Shown: in pieces, positions 9,372-20,662 of the stretch | Numbering within the stretch: the stretch's first letter is position 1 | Layout: each line of letters begins with the position of its first letter | Assembly: GCF_004307455.1 (NCBI RefSeq) | Contig: NZ_SEWX01000005.1 | Span: forward strand, 372,001 to 436,000 | Direction: 5' to 3' | Source: Aquirufa nivalisilvae | GTDB lineage: Bacteria > Bacteroidota > Bacteroidia > Cytophagales > Spirosomataceae | Length of the DNA stretch: 64,000 nucleotides | Made by a program: the position numbers and the translations under genes | Notes under the pieces: generated by a model | Seen by the model: only the letters and a program-made list of their open reading frames with translations | What the model was told of the DNA's origin: nothing | The model's database searches: none

Positions 9372-9794
9372 TTATATTTCTCCGTAATATTCTACTGAGT
9401 TTTTGTTGGTTTCAACCAAATGGATTTTATGCAATAGGGCACTAGTGGAAGCAGATTGGATTTTTGGAGCTAAGATTTTCCAAAATTCCATGACCAAATT
9501 TTCACAACTCGCCAATTTGCCAGACATAAAATCGACGTCCATATTCAAATTTTTATGATCTACTTTATCAATAATTTCTTTCTTGATTAGCTTACCTAAT
9601 TCTTTCAAATCAAATACAAATCCTGTCTCTGGATCAGGATTTCCTTTAACGGTCACAATTAATTCAAAATTATGCCCATGCCAGTTTTTGTTGGCACATG
9701 GACCAAAAACTTCATCATTCTTCTCTTCTGACCAATTGGGATTATAAAGCCGATGAGCGGCATTAAAATGTTCCTTGCGGATGACGTAAACCAT
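9372..9794 (-). CDS. queD: 6-carboxy-5,6,7,8-tetrahydropterin synthase
   Basis: 140 residues of the PTPS/QueD fold. Zinc ligands are visible as the histidine in NAAHRLYN and the pair in WHGHNFEL; the catalytic cysteine is in GPCANKNWHGH and the aspartate-histidine pair in KVDHKNLN. It converts dihydroneopterin triphosphate to carboxytetrahydropterin for queuosine (7-deazaguanine) synthesis. It is first of a two-gene unit with lpxB, with a -7 element TACCTTTG at 9859-9866. A queuosine-precursor transporter occurs at 60449-61186, far away. Confidence 0.93.
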   Translation of the reverse strand: MVYVIRKEHFNAAHRLYNPNWSEEKNDEVFGPCANKNWHGHNFELIVTVKGNPDPETGFVFDLKELGKLIKKEIIDKVDHKNLNMDVDFMSGKLASCENLVMEFWKILAPKIQSASTSALLHKIHLVETNKNSVEYYGEI

Positions 9795-9858
9795 TGTTTT
9801 CAGTTGTTTAAAGTGAAGGTGAACTGGGAAAACATTAGCAGAATCACCATTAATTCTG

Positions 9859-9866
9859 CAAAGGTA
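9859..9866 (-). promoter_or_regulatory. Candidate -7 element for queD-lpxB
   Basis: TACCTTTG on the minus strand is an exact match to the Bacteroidota -7 consensus TAnnTTTG, about 65 bases before the queD ATG. No good TTG box is seen at the right upstream distance. Confidence 0.5.
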
Positions 9867-9926
9867 TGGAATGCTATTGGGATTCTACGTAAATTTAGGG
9901 GCTAAATCTATATAATCTATTTAATT

Positions 9927-10892
9927 ATGATCATTGTTACAGGAGCTGCTGGATTCATTGGTAGTTGTTTAATTCAAAAATTGAACGAGTTAAATTTTAA
10001 CTACATTATCGCAGTAGATGATTTTTCTTTCGAAGAAAAAAACAAAAATTTGATTGGTAAAAAAATCAAGGAAAAAGTGGAAAGAACTCAGTTTTTCACT
10101 TGGTTAGACGCCAATTTCAGAGAAGTTGAGTTTATTTTTCACATTGGAGCTCGGACGGATACCACCGAATTTGACAAATCAATTTTTGATGAATTGAATG
10201 TTAATTATTCCAAAGAAATTTGGAATCGATGTGTGGAGTATCAAATCCCACTCGTCTATGCCTCATCTGCAGCCACATATGGCTTGGGTGAATTGGGATA
10301 TGATGATGATGAGAGTAAAATTCCAGGATTAAAACCCTTAAATCCTTATGGAGACTCAAAGAACGATTTTGATATTTGGGCATTGAAACAAGAAAAGAAA
10401 CCTTTCTTTTGGGCTGGTTTGAAGTTTTTTAATGTTTATGGACCCAATGAATACCACAAAGGTCGCATGGCTTCCGTTATTTGGCATGCCTTTCGTCAAA
10501 TTAATGAAAAAGGTAGTTTAAATCTATTTAGATCCCATCGTTCAGATTATGGAGACGGCGAACAAATGCGTGATTTTATCTACGTAAAAGATTTAATTGA
10601 TGTATGCATATTCTTCATGGAACATCGTAAGAATTCGGGAATCTATAATTTAGGAACAGGCATTGCGCGTTCTTTTAATGATTTAGGCAAATCTACTTTT
10701 GCTGCCATGGGTAAAGAAGCGGTTATTAATTATATTGATACACCAATCGATATTCGTGATAAGTACCAATATTTTACGGAAGCAAATATGTCGAAGTTAC
10801 GTCAAATTGGTTTTACACAACCATTCCATACATTGGAAGAAGGGGTGAAAGATTACGTTCAGAATTACTTACTTAAGAAGGCTTACTGGTAA
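9927..10892 (+). CDS. hldD: ADP-L-glycero-D-manno-heptose 6-epimerase
   Basis: 321 residues of the extended short-chain dehydrogenase fold. The NADP-binding motif is GAAGFIG at residues 6-12; the catalytic pair appears in NPYGDSKNDFD (Y-x3-K). The sequence FFWAGLKFFNVYGPNEYHKGRMASV is the HldD hallmark. It epimerises ADP-D-glycero-D-manno-heptose for the lipopolysaccharide inner core in the cytoplasm. It stands alone between the divergent queD-lpxB pair and a convergent glycosyltransferase, with a 20-base tail overlap. Confidence 0.95.
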   Translation: MIIVTGAAGFIGSCLIQKLNELNFNYIIAVDDFSFEEKNKNLIGKKIKEKVERTQFFTWLDANFREVEFIFHIGARTDTTEFDKSIFDELNVNYSKEIWNRCVEYQIPLVYASSAATYGLGELGYDDDESKIPGLKPLNPYGDSKNDFDIWALKQEKKPFFWAGLKFFNVYGPNEYHKGRMASVIWHAFRQINEKGSLNLFRSHRSDYGDGEQMRDFIYVKDLIDVCIFFMEHRKNSGIYNLGTGIARSFNDLGKSTFAAMGKEAVINYIDTPIDIRDKYQYFTEANMSKLRQIGFTQPFHTLEEGVKDYVQNYLLKKAYW

Positions 10893-11859
10893 TCTTTTTC
10901 CATGCCTCTTCTAAAAATCCTTGGCCATAAGCGATTAACTGTATGTTAGCTGCAATAAGGCCAAGGATTGTTATTTTAAGGCTTTTTGTCTGAAATAATG
11001 CATTTATTACTATTCCTAACCAATACAATAAGACAAGCCCTGCTAAGTATTTTCCTAAACTAGGAAGTATAATCAAGCTTAATAGAACGAATAGAATTCC
11101 TATGAAATAACAAGCCGGGAAAAAATGCACCCATTTCAATTCTTTAGGAAAGAATCTGGAAATATTGATTCTGGCTCGACCAAAGAAGTGTAATTGTTTA
11201 TAAAATTGAGCAAAGTCAGTACGTCTTTTGTGATAAATGAATGCTTTCGGTAGGAGTGCAGAAGTGAAACCTAAGGATAAACAACGTATGCTGAATTCAA
11301 TATCTTCTCCCATTCGAGTTATTTTAAAGCCTTGTGTAGCTTCCCAAACTTTCCTTGATATACCCATGTTAAAGCTCCTTGGGTGAAAGGCACCACCTAC
11401 GTTTTTTTCTTTACCACGTATACCACCTGTAGTAAATAGGCTTGTCATACTAAAGCTAATTGCTTTTTGAATAGGGGTGAAGCTAACATGGTCTTTATCT
11501 GGCCCACCAAATAAATCGATATTCTTTTCTCGGATTCCAATTGCTACTTCTTCTAAATAGTTAGCTTCAACCAATGCATCTGAATCCAAAATCACAAAAA
11601 AATCACCCTTTGCTCTTTCAAAGGCATAATTTCTAGCAAATCCTTGTCCTCCGTTTTCTTTGAAATAATAGTGTATATCTAATTGATTGACATATTGATC
11701 CACCACATCTTTCGATGAAATGAGTGACCCATCTTCGATAATGAGCACTTCAAAATGTCGGTAGATTTGACGAGTTAAACAGTTTAAAAGCTCATCCAAT
11801 TCGTGCGGACGATTATAGACTGGAATTATAACACTGAAGAAAGTTGATTCTTCTTTCAT
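10873..11859 (-). CDS. Family 2 glycosyltransferase, membrane-attached
   Basis: 328 residues. The GT-A domain starts with FFSVIIPVYNRPHELDELL and carries the metal-binding DSD in FFVILDSDALVE (about residue 95). After residue 230 there are two or three hydrophobic segments (FFPACYFIGILFVLLSLI and following), so the enzyme is anchored in the inner membrane. It probably adds a sugar to a surface glycan or lipid. It is the last gene of the pyrG-yidC-hemL transcript, 27 bases after hemL; its role there is not obvious. Confidence 0.88.
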   Translation of the reverse strand: MKEESTFFSVIIPVYNRPHELDELLNCLTRQIYRHFEVLIIEDGSLISSKDVVDQYVNQLDIHYYFKENGGQGFARNYAFERAKGDFFVILDSDALVEANYLEEVAIGIREKNIDLFGGPDKDHVSFTPIQKAISFSMTSLFTTGGIRGKEKNVGGAFHPRSFNMGISRKVWEATQGFKITRMGEDIEFSIRCLSLGFTSALLPKAFIYHKRRTDFAQFYKQLHFFGRARINISRFFPKELKWVHFFPACYFIGILFVLLSLIILPSLGKYLAGLVLLYWLGIVINALFQTKSLKITILGLIAANIQLIAYGQGFLEEAWKKITSKPS

Positions 11860-11886
11860 ATAGCTATAGAGCTGTTTAGGCTGACA

Positions 11887-13179
11887 CTAGGCCACAAGCG
11901 TTTTTTCCAAGGCTATCCTACTCGCTTTTAAAATATGATCAATGTGTGCTTCATCTAGCGCAGCAGATAAAAACCATGATTCAAATTGCGAAGGTGGTAA
12001 ATAAACACCTAGGTTCAACATTTCTCTAAAATAAATGCCAAATTTAGCAGTATCAGAAGTTTTAGCATCACTAAAATTTTTCACAGCTTTATTGGTGAAA
12101 AACAAAGTGAACATAGAACCTATTTGGTTGACAAATCCATCAATTTGTAATTCTGATAATTGTTGACGAATTCCTTCAGCTAATGTTTTTCCCTTTTGAT
12201 TTAATGCTTCATAGACCTCGGGATGCTCAGTGATTAAGTTCAACATGGCTAATCCGGCTGAAGTAGCTAAAGGATTTCCTGATAAGGTACCGGCTTGATA
12301 TACTGGACCAGCTGGAGCTATCATGTTCATGATTTCAGCTTTTCCTCCATATGCACCCACTGGTAGACCTCCACCTATGATTTTACCTAAAGTGGTTAAA
12401 TCGGGTTGAATATTCGTGAGACCTTGATAACCAGATGATGACAGTCTGAAACCTGTCATAACTTCATCAAATATCAATAGACTCCCGTAAGTCTTACATA
12501 ATTGTTGAATTCCTTCAATGAAACCAGGCTCAGGGATAACTAATCCCATATTTCCGACTACAGGTTCTAAAATGACTGCTGAAATATCAGTAGGATTGGC
12601 CTCGAATAAGTTTCTTAATGAACTTAAATCGTTATATACGGCCGTTAAGGTATCTTTTGCTGTAGAAACTGTAACACCCGGACTATCAGGTGTACCTAAG
12701 GTGGCAACGCCAGAACCAGCAGCTATTAAAAAGGAATCACCATGCCCATGGTAACAGCCTTCAAACTTAATGATTTTATCTCTTTTGGTATAAGCCCTCG
12801 CTAAACGAATCGCAGCCATGGTGGCTTCTGTTCCAGAATTAACCAAGCGAACCTTTTCGATCGATGGAATCATGGAAACAATTTTCTCCGCGATTAATAC
12901 CTCATTATAGGAAGGTGCGCCAAATGAAAATCCCTTTGACAATGCATCACGAACGGCATTTTCAATACTTGGATGTGCTTGGCCAAATAACATGGGTCCC
13001 CATGATCCAATGAGATCGATGTATTCTTTTCCATCGACGTCTTTCAGGTATGCACCTTTAGCCGATTGGATGAAAAGAGGTGAGCCACCTACTGATTTAA
13101 ATGCACGAACTGGAGAATTAACTCCACCCGGTATAACTTCTTGGGCACGTTCAAAATAGGAAGCACTTAATGATCCCAT
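11887..13179 (-). CDS. hemL: Glutamate-1-semialdehyde 2,1-aminomutase
   Basis: 430 residues, usual length. Class III aminotransferase fold; the pyridoxal-phosphate lysine is in TLGKIIGGGLPVGAYGG (about residue 266), and EVMTGFR and the N-terminal GGVNSPVRAF are HemL signatures. It makes 5-aminolevulinate from glutamate-1-semialdehyde in the C5 haem pathway. It lies 2 bases after yidC, so the two are coupled. Confidence 0.97.
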   Translation of the reverse strand: MGSLSASYFERAQEVIPGGVNSPVRAFKSVGGSPLFIQSAKGAYLKDVDGKEYIDLIGSWGPMLFGQAHPSIENAVRDALSKGFSFGAPSYNEVLIAEKIVSMIPSIEKVRLVNSGTEATMAAIRLARAYTKRDKIIKFEGCYHGHGDSFLIAAGSGVATLGTPDSPGVTVSTAKDTLTAVYNDLSSLRNLFEANPTDISAVILEPVVGNMGLVIPEPGFIEGIQQLCKTYGSLLIFDEVMTGFRLSSSGYQGLTNIQPDLTTLGKIIGGGLPVGAYGGKAEIMNMIAPAGPVYQAGTLSGNPLATSAGLAMLNLITEHPEVYEALNQKGKTLAEGIRQQLSELQIDGFVNQIGSMFTLFFTNKAVKNFSDAKTSDTAKFGIYFREMLNLGVYLPPSQFESWFLSAALDEAHIDHILKASRIALEKTLVA

Positions 13180-13181
13180 AT

Positions 13182-14999
13182 CTATTTCTTCTTCTTAGGA
13201 TTGGTATTTTTTTGGTCTTTTTGTTGTTCTTCAATAGCTTTCATTTGTGTTTGAAGGTATTGAGAAAAACGAGATTTTTTAGCTCCACCACCAGCAGCTA
13301 TTTTCTTGCGATTTTCATCTAATAAACGCTTGATTTTATCTTCATCAACAAATTTACGAATCGCAAGTTGTTGACCAATAGTGACCAAGTTAGATACAAA
13401 ATAATAGAAACTTAATCCTGCAGGAAAAGAGTTCATCACAAACATGAAAATGACAGGAGTTACATAAGCCATCATTTTCATATTGATTGGTTGTCCAGGT
13501 TGATCCGGTGTAATTTGGTTGTTATAATAACCATATGCCAATTGCGACAAGGTCATTAATAAACAAAATAAACTCACATGAGAACCATAGAAAGGAATAT
13601 TGAAAGGCAAATCCAAAACTGAATCAAAAGTTGATAGGTCATTTGCCCACCAAAACGACTCCTGTCTTAGGTTAATTAAGTTCGGGAACAACATAAATAC
13701 TGCCATCAATACCGGCATAGTAGCTAATACAGGGATACAGCCACTCAGAGGATTGACACCTACTTCACCATATAATTTCATGGTTTCTTGTTGAACTCTG
13801 GCTGCATCATCCCCAATTTTCTCTTTAATGGCAGCGATTTCAGGAGCTAATATTCTCGTTTTGGCCATGGATACATATGACTTATATGTCAATGGTAATA
13901 AGGCTGTTTTGATAATCAAAACCAATAAAACGATTAATAGACCATAGTTGGAGACGATACTTTCTAAAAAGTCAAACAGAGGTACAAACACATATCGAGT
14001 AATTGGTAATAAGAAGTCATAACTTAATTTGACATTCTTTCCAAAGGAAGGAGCTACATGTTTGATGATGGAATAATCATTGGGTCCAAAGTAAAATTTG
14101 AAACTAGATTTTCCTGAAACCAAATCTTGAGAAGAAGCAACAATGTTGGCATCTAAGGTTTTGATATTCAACGAATCATTTAAGTTGGGAGTACTGCTCA
14201 AAGAGGCTTTTTGGAATTGAAAACCTTGTGGAATCAAACCTGCGATGAAATACTTCTTTTTGAAAGTGATCCAATCTACTTTAGACGTGATATTTTCTGC
14301 TTCATTGGCCGAAGGATTTTCTGATAAATAATCAAACTCCTCGTCTTCATGTAAAAGATAATTGATGGTAGCCTTTCTTTCTTCGGCTATATCTTTCTCT
14401 GTTTGATGGATATTCTCTTTCCAATGAATTTGGTATTCAGTACCTAAATCGGCTCCTAATGATTTTGCATCAATGGCATAATTCAATTCAAAACCCTCTT
14501 TGGCAAGACTGTAAGTTTGTTTGATTAATTTACCTGAAGGCAAGGTGCTGATAAATTCAATACTCTCACCAGACTTTTTGGCCTGATAAGTTAAGTCGTT
14601 CAGTTTGACTTTTTTACCTGAGATTGGCAGCTCTACATCAAATTGATCTTTTTTTGCATCGAATAATTTCAAACCAGCTTTTAGACCTTGATTGTAATTT
14701 TTATAAGATTCGTAGTTTTTAAGTATCACAGAAACAATTTTTCCTCCGTAATTACTCAATTGAACTTTGATATCTTTATTTTCTAATACAAAGCTCTCTT
14801 TTTTAATGGTCGCCACCGTGGTATCCAATTTTGCTACAGCTGGTGTCGCTTTGGATACAAAAGAATCAACTTTTTTCGGGCTTGAAGCTGCTTTAACACT
14901 GGTTTCACTCTTAATCGGTTCTTTGGGTGCAAAGAAGTATTGATACCCCAATAACATGGCTAATATCAATACAATACCGGTAACTGAATTCCTATCCAT
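13182..14999 (-). CDS. yidC: Membrane protein insertase YidC
   Basis: 605 residues. N-terminal membrane helix (about residues 5-22), a large periplasmic beta domain (about 60-350), then the conserved 60KD_IMP core with helices near 355-380, 425-445, 475-500 and 520-545. The family features PLTYKSYVSMAKTRIL and NPLSGCIPVLATMPVLMAVF are present. The C-terminus is a lysine-rich tail (NPKKKK). YidC inserts and folds inner-membrane proteins alone or with Sec. Start ATG at 14999, 16 bases after pyrG. Confidence 0.97.
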   Translation of the reverse strand: MDRNSVTGIVLILAMLLGYQYFFAPKEPIKSETSVKAASSPKKVDSFVSKATPAVAKLDTTVATIKKESFVLENKDIKVQLSNYGGKIVSVILKNYESYKNYNQGLKAGLKLFDAKKDQFDVELPISGKKVKLNDLTYQAKKSGESIEFISTLPSGKLIKQTYSLAKEGFELNYAIDAKSLGADLGTEYQIHWKENIHQTEKDIAEERKATINYLLHEDEEFDYLSENPSANEAENITSKVDWITFKKKYFIAGLIPQGFQFQKASLSSTPNLNDSLNIKTLDANIVASSQDLVSGKSSFKFYFGPNDYSIIKHVAPSFGKNVKLSYDFLLPITRYVFVPLFDFLESIVSNYGLLIVLLVLIIKTALLPLTYKSYVSMAKTRILAPEIAAIKEKIGDDAARVQQETMKLYGEVGVNPLSGCIPVLATMPVLMAVFMLFPNLINLRQESFWWANDLSTFDSVLDLPFNIPFYGSHVSLFCLLMTLSQLAYGYYNNQITPDQPGQPINMKMMAYVTPVIFMFVMNSFPAGLSFYYFVSNLVTIGQQLAIRKFVDEDKIKRLLDENRKKIAAGGGAKKSRFSQYLQTQMKAIEEQQKDQKNTNPKKKK

Positions 15000-15015
15000 A
15001 AGATATATCTAAATA

Positions 15016-16722
<1,707 letters not shown>

Positions 16723-16766
16723 TTAATCCTATTTTTATTTTATCTTGCATTCTAAACAGTTTTTTC

Positions 16767-19700
16767 ATGTTAGCCTCACCTTTACAACTCTTTTCTGCAT
16801 CTGCAGGGTCCGGTAAAACCTATACGCTAACATTGGAGTACCTAAAATTATCATTACGAGAAGTTGAACCTCGAGGGTACTTTCGTCGCATTCTAGCAGT
16901 AACATTTACCATCAAAGCTGCCGAGGAAATGCGCACAAGAATCATTAAAGCATTGTCTGGTATTTCGGCTTATCCTGATTTTGTTGGAATTCCAGAAAAG
17001 GGTAGTTCAGAATCAAAGCAGTTGTTGGCCAGAATTCAACATGATTTAGCCCAAGATGGGATAGATGTAAGTCTGGAAGAATTAGCAACTCGCTCTTTTG
17101 TTACTTTACAGCAAATTCTTCAAGATTATGGACTTTTTTCTGTGATGACCATTGATGCCTTTGTTCAAAGGTTAAGTAGTTCATTTGTGGAAGAACTTCA
17201 TTTACCTAGTCAATTTGAAGTGATTTTGGATATTCCAACTTTGATGAATGATTTGATGGATCAATTATTGGATAAGGTTAATCAAACTGGAGATAAGAAT
17301 TTAACAGAATTGGTGCTTTCCTTTGCTCGACAAGAAGTAACGGATGGGCGAAATTGGAATCGAATTAGACAAAGTTTAACTGATTTCTTACAGATTACTT
17401 TTAATGAGAATTACTTTAGAATTAAGGACGAAATGGATGTATTCTCCATGGCGGATTTTATCCAAATTGAAAGTCAAATTTATGAAAGAATAAAGTTATT
17501 AGAATCTCAAGTAGTACATATTGCCAACCAAATTATTGAATTAGTAGAATCAAGTCATATTTCAGATGCTGAATTAACAGGTGGCGCCAAAGGGCCTATC
17601 AATACGTTTAGACGATTGGCGACGGGTCAAAGTTTAAAATTGGAAGCATATTCCACTTTGCGTAAGGCTGTAGAACAGAATAAGTGGTATTCTTCCAAAG
17701 TAGACCCAATTACTAAATCAAATATTGAAGGAATTTCAGATCAATTGACTGAATATGCTCAGGAGTTTCTTCAACTGTATGATGATGAAATCTCACGCTA
17801 TTTGTTATTCAAGTTGGTGGCCAAGGATTTAAAGAAGGTAGCTCTTATTTCTTCCATCAATGAAGAATATCAGGTATATCAAAATGAGCAGTCAAGTATT
17901 TCTATTTCGGAGTTTGCACGCAGGATTAACGAAATAATATCAAAGGACCCAGTCCCTTTTATTTATGAAAAACTAGGGGATCGTTATTTCCATATTTTGA
18001 TTGATGAATTTCAAGACACCTCTATTTTGCAATGGAAGAATTTCATGCCTTTGTTGGAAAATACGGTCTCATTAGGGAAACGTAATTTATTAGTAGGAGA
18101 CGCAAAACAATCTATCTATAAATTTAGAGGAGGGGAGGTGGGATTAATAGCGTCATTAACGGCCAAAAATCCTGAATTGATTGGAAATAAAATTAATAAC
18201 ACAGAACTAGATCAAGTTCGCTATGATTATCTGGTCCAACAGATTCAATTAAATCAGTTAGAAAGTAATTACCGAAGTGCTCCAGAAATAGTTGAGTTTA
18301 ATAATGCTTTGTTTACTTGGATTTCTCAGCAGCAGGAATATCAAAGTATTTGCGCATTATTGGAACCTGTTTATGGGCAATTTATGACTCAAATTCCCCA
18401 GGTTTCTTCTCAAGATCTATCTGGCCAAGTTGATCTCTTGGTTTTTCAAAAACCTGTAAATACGCTTGAAAACAAGGACTTAGAATCTTCTTGGATGCTT
18501 GAGCAAGTTGTTCAATTGATTGAATATAATTTATCACTGGGTTTTAAATTGGCGGATATTGCCATATTAACTCGGAAAAATAAGCAGTCAAATTTTCTTG
18601 CTTTGCAATTAAAAGAAGCGGGGTATCCTGTCATTTCTGCCGACTCCCTTTTGGTTTATTATTCATCACTTGTGACTTTCATTTTAGCCATATTGAAAAT
18701 GAAAGAAGATAAGGAAAAGCAATTATTGCTTTTTGAAGCCGCTTATGCATTGGCAGATGTTCATGGAAAAACGATTTCATTAGAAGCACTTGATTATCTG
18801 CAAAAGCATGGTAAATATGCCAAAAATCAACAAATTATATTAGACCAATATTTACAACTTTACTATGACGTTTCATTCAATATAAATTGGAAAGAGGATA
18901 ACCTGTTTGATATGGTGTATCAACTTATCGGAATATTCGACTTATTTAATCAATCAGAAGGATCAGAATATGTACTTAAGTTTTTAGATATTATTCAGGA
19001 ATATACACTGAAAAATACGGCATCGATAGCTGACTTTGTTCAGTATTTTGATCTTAATAAGCATAGTTTTAGTATTTCATGCCCAGAAAATATTGATGCC
19101 ATTACCATTACTAGTATACATAGATCTAAAGGTTTGGAATATCCAGTTGTCATATTACCTTTTGCCGCATGGACACATCAAGTAAGTGAAAGGGATAAAA
19201 TATGGTTTAAACTAGCTGAGGAAGTAGATGTTTTTCAATTGAATGGAAAGGGGCAATTACCTTATTTTTATGCCAGGGCTAATGCCAGTGACCTGGATTT
19301 GTTTCCTGATTTAGCGCTTCAAAAACAAAAGGAAATTGATGCCATATTTTTAGATGCTTTGAATATGTTATATGTAGCTAGCACTCGCGCAAAACAGCAT
19401 TTACATATTTTATTGGCGGAACCTAGTCCTGATGCGCACTCGAAAACACAATTAACTTTTAAGCAATCTATTGGACAATTATTAATGAAATATGTAGAAA
19501 CGCTTAAAACTTCTTCTGATGAATTACCCGCTTTTGTGAAACCAGAATATGTTGAAAATAGCCTCTATTATTTAATCAGTAAATCGGAGTTATTTATTAG
19601 TAAATCATTAGCAACAAAAAGCAATTTGCCGATTTCTTTAGCTTTGAATGCAAAGACTTCTACAAAACCTTTATTGAGGATCAAATCTTCGCAAACAGAT

Positions 19701-20093
19701 CTTTATACATTAGCCAAAGAAAAGCGAGAGAGGGGCAAAATTATTCATGATCAATTGGAAAAATTGAATTCATACGAAGAATTAACTGAAGCGGAGTTTT
19801 TGCCAGAAGTTTTAGAATTACTTGAAATAGAAGATATTAAGCAATTTTTCAAGCCAGGAGAACTCTTGTTTTCAGAAGAAGATATTTTAATGCCAAACGG
19901 AAATATGATTCGACCAGATCGCGTTATTAGACAGCAAGATTCATTGGTTGTGGTCGACTATAAAACGGGTAAAAAAGATGATAAACATATTATTCAAGTA
20001 AATTCTTACTGTGAAGCTTTGCGACAAATGGGTTATCCTGTTGTAAAAGGGGCCATTATTTACACAGAAGATAAAGAAGTGAATTATGTTTAA
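16767..20093 (+). CDS. UvrD/AddA-like helicase with C-terminal PD-(D/E)XK nuclease
   Basis: 1108 residues. Walker A is SASAGSGKTYTL (Lys17); Walker B is ILIDEFQDTSIL (about residue 415); helicase motifs GDAKQSIYKFRGGE, QLESNYRS and TITSIHRSKGLEYPVV are intact, and VASTRAKQHLHIL is motif VI. The last 100 residues carry RPDRVI and VVVDYKTGK, a RecB-type nuclease site. This is the AddA/RecB class of double-strand-break resection enzyme. A partner AddB-like subunit is not adjacent. The start ATG follows a 100-base gap divergent to pyrG. Confidence 0.92.
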   Translation: MLASPLQLFSASAGSGKTYTLTLEYLKLSLREVEPRGYFRRILAVTFTIKAAEEMRTRIIKALSGISAYPDFVGIPEKGSSESKQLLARIQHDLAQDGIDVSLEELATRSFVTLQQILQDYGLFSVMTIDAFVQRLSSSFVEELHLPSQFEVILDIPTLMNDLMDQLLDKVNQTGDKNLTELVLSFARQEVTDGRNWNRIRQSLTDFLQITFNENYFRIKDEMDVFSMADFIQIESQIYERIKLLESQVVHIANQIIELVESSHISDAELTGGAKGPINTFRRLATGQSLKLEAYSTLRKAVEQNKWYSSKVDPITKSNIEGISDQLTEYAQEFLQLYDDEISRYLLFKLVAKDLKKVALISSINEEYQVYQNEQSSISISEFARRINEIISKDPVPFIYEKLGDRYFHILIDEFQDTSILQWKNFMPLLENTVSLGKRNLLVGDAKQSIYKFRGGEVGLIASLTAKNPELIGNKINNTELDQVRYDYLVQQIQLNQLESNYRSAPEIVEFNNALFTWISQQQEYQSICALLEPVYGQFMTQIPQVSSQDLSGQVDLLVFQKPVNTLENKDLESSWMLEQVVQLIEYNLSLGFKLADIAILTRKNKQSNFLALQLKEAGYPVISADSLLVYYSSLVTFILAILKMKEDKEKQLLLFEAAYALADVHGKTISLEALDYLQKHGKYAKNQQIILDQYLQLYYDVSFNINWKEDNLFDMVYQLIGIFDLFNQSEGSEYVLKFLDIIQEYTLKNTASIADFVQYFDLNKHSFSISCPENIDAITITSIHRSKGLEYPVVILPFAAWTHQVSERDKIWFKLAEEVDVFQLNGKGQLPYFYARANASDLDLFPDLALQKQKEIDAIFLDALNMLYVASTRAKQHLHILLAEPSPDAHSKTQLTFKQSIGQLLMKYVETLKTSSDELPAFVKPEYVENSLYYLISKSELFISKSLATKSNLPISLALNAKTSTKPLLRIKSSQTDLYTLAKEKRERGKIIHDQLEKLNSYEELTEAEFLPEVLELLEIEDIKQFFKPGELLFSEEDILMPNGNMIRPDRVIRQQDSLVVVDYKTGKKDDKHIIQVNSYCEALRQMGYPVVKGAIIYTEDKEVNYV

Positions 20094-20601
20094 AAGAGTT
20101 GTTTGTATTTTATCTATTGTTTTTCTTGTTTCATCCTGTTCAGTTTGGAAAAAGACCATTCGCTTTTTAGGCATATCCAAGAAAGAAACCATTGAAAACA
20201 ATTATTCTATTCGTGAAGTAGATCAAATTATTCAATCAGGAATGTCTTATAAAGGAGTTCCTTATCGTACTGGCGGTACTGATCGAAAGGGAATGGATTG
20301 TTCGGGCTTGTTGTTTAGAATTTATACAGATCAACTTTACCAGATTCCTCGACTTTCCAAAGATCAAGCTCAATTTGGTTTACCTGTTTCCATTCAAGAA
20401 GCTCAAGTTGGTGATTGGATTTTTTTTGCCACCGGTCAGGCAAAAGTTATTAATCATTCGGGTATAATTTCTCAGATTAAATCTGCCAATGAAGTCTATT
20501 TTCTTCATGCAAGTACTTCCAAAGGTGTTCGGGAAGATAATTTGTACACCAAATATTGGCTTGTAAGTTATGTGAAAATTATACGTCCATTTAAAAATTA
20601 A
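20086..20601 (+). CDS. NlpC/P60 (C40) cell-wall peptidase lipoprotein
   Basis: 171 residues with a lipoprotein signal (VFLVSSCSVW, Cys19). The NlpC/P60 triad is visible: cysteine in GMDCSGLL (about 70), histidine in VINHSGII (about 123) and a polar third residue, here a histidine, in YFLHAST. These enzymes cut peptide stems in murein (gamma-D-Glu-diaminopimelate type bonds). The start overlaps the helicase stop by 8 bases, so translation is coupled although the functions appear unrelated. Confidence 0.9.
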   Translation: MFKRVVCILSIVFLVSSCSVWKKTIRFLGISKKETIENNYSIREVDQIIQSGMSYKGVPYRTGGTDRKGMDCSGLLFRIYTDQLYQIPRLSKDQAQFGLPVSIQEAQVGDWIFFATGQAKVINHSGIISQIKSANEVYFLHASTSKGVREDNLYTKYWLVSYVKIIRPFKN

Positions 20602-20634
20602 TCAAAGCTTGAAGGATAAAAGCTTCTCTTGATG

Positions 20635-20642
20635 TATTTTTG
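20635..20642 (+). promoter_or_regulatory. Candidate -7 element for the polyamine pair
   Basis: TATTTTTG fits TAnnTTTG, 20 bases before the start at 20663. No well-spaced TTG box is seen. Confidence 0.45.
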
Positions 20643-20662
20643 CATTCTTTTTAAATAAAACT

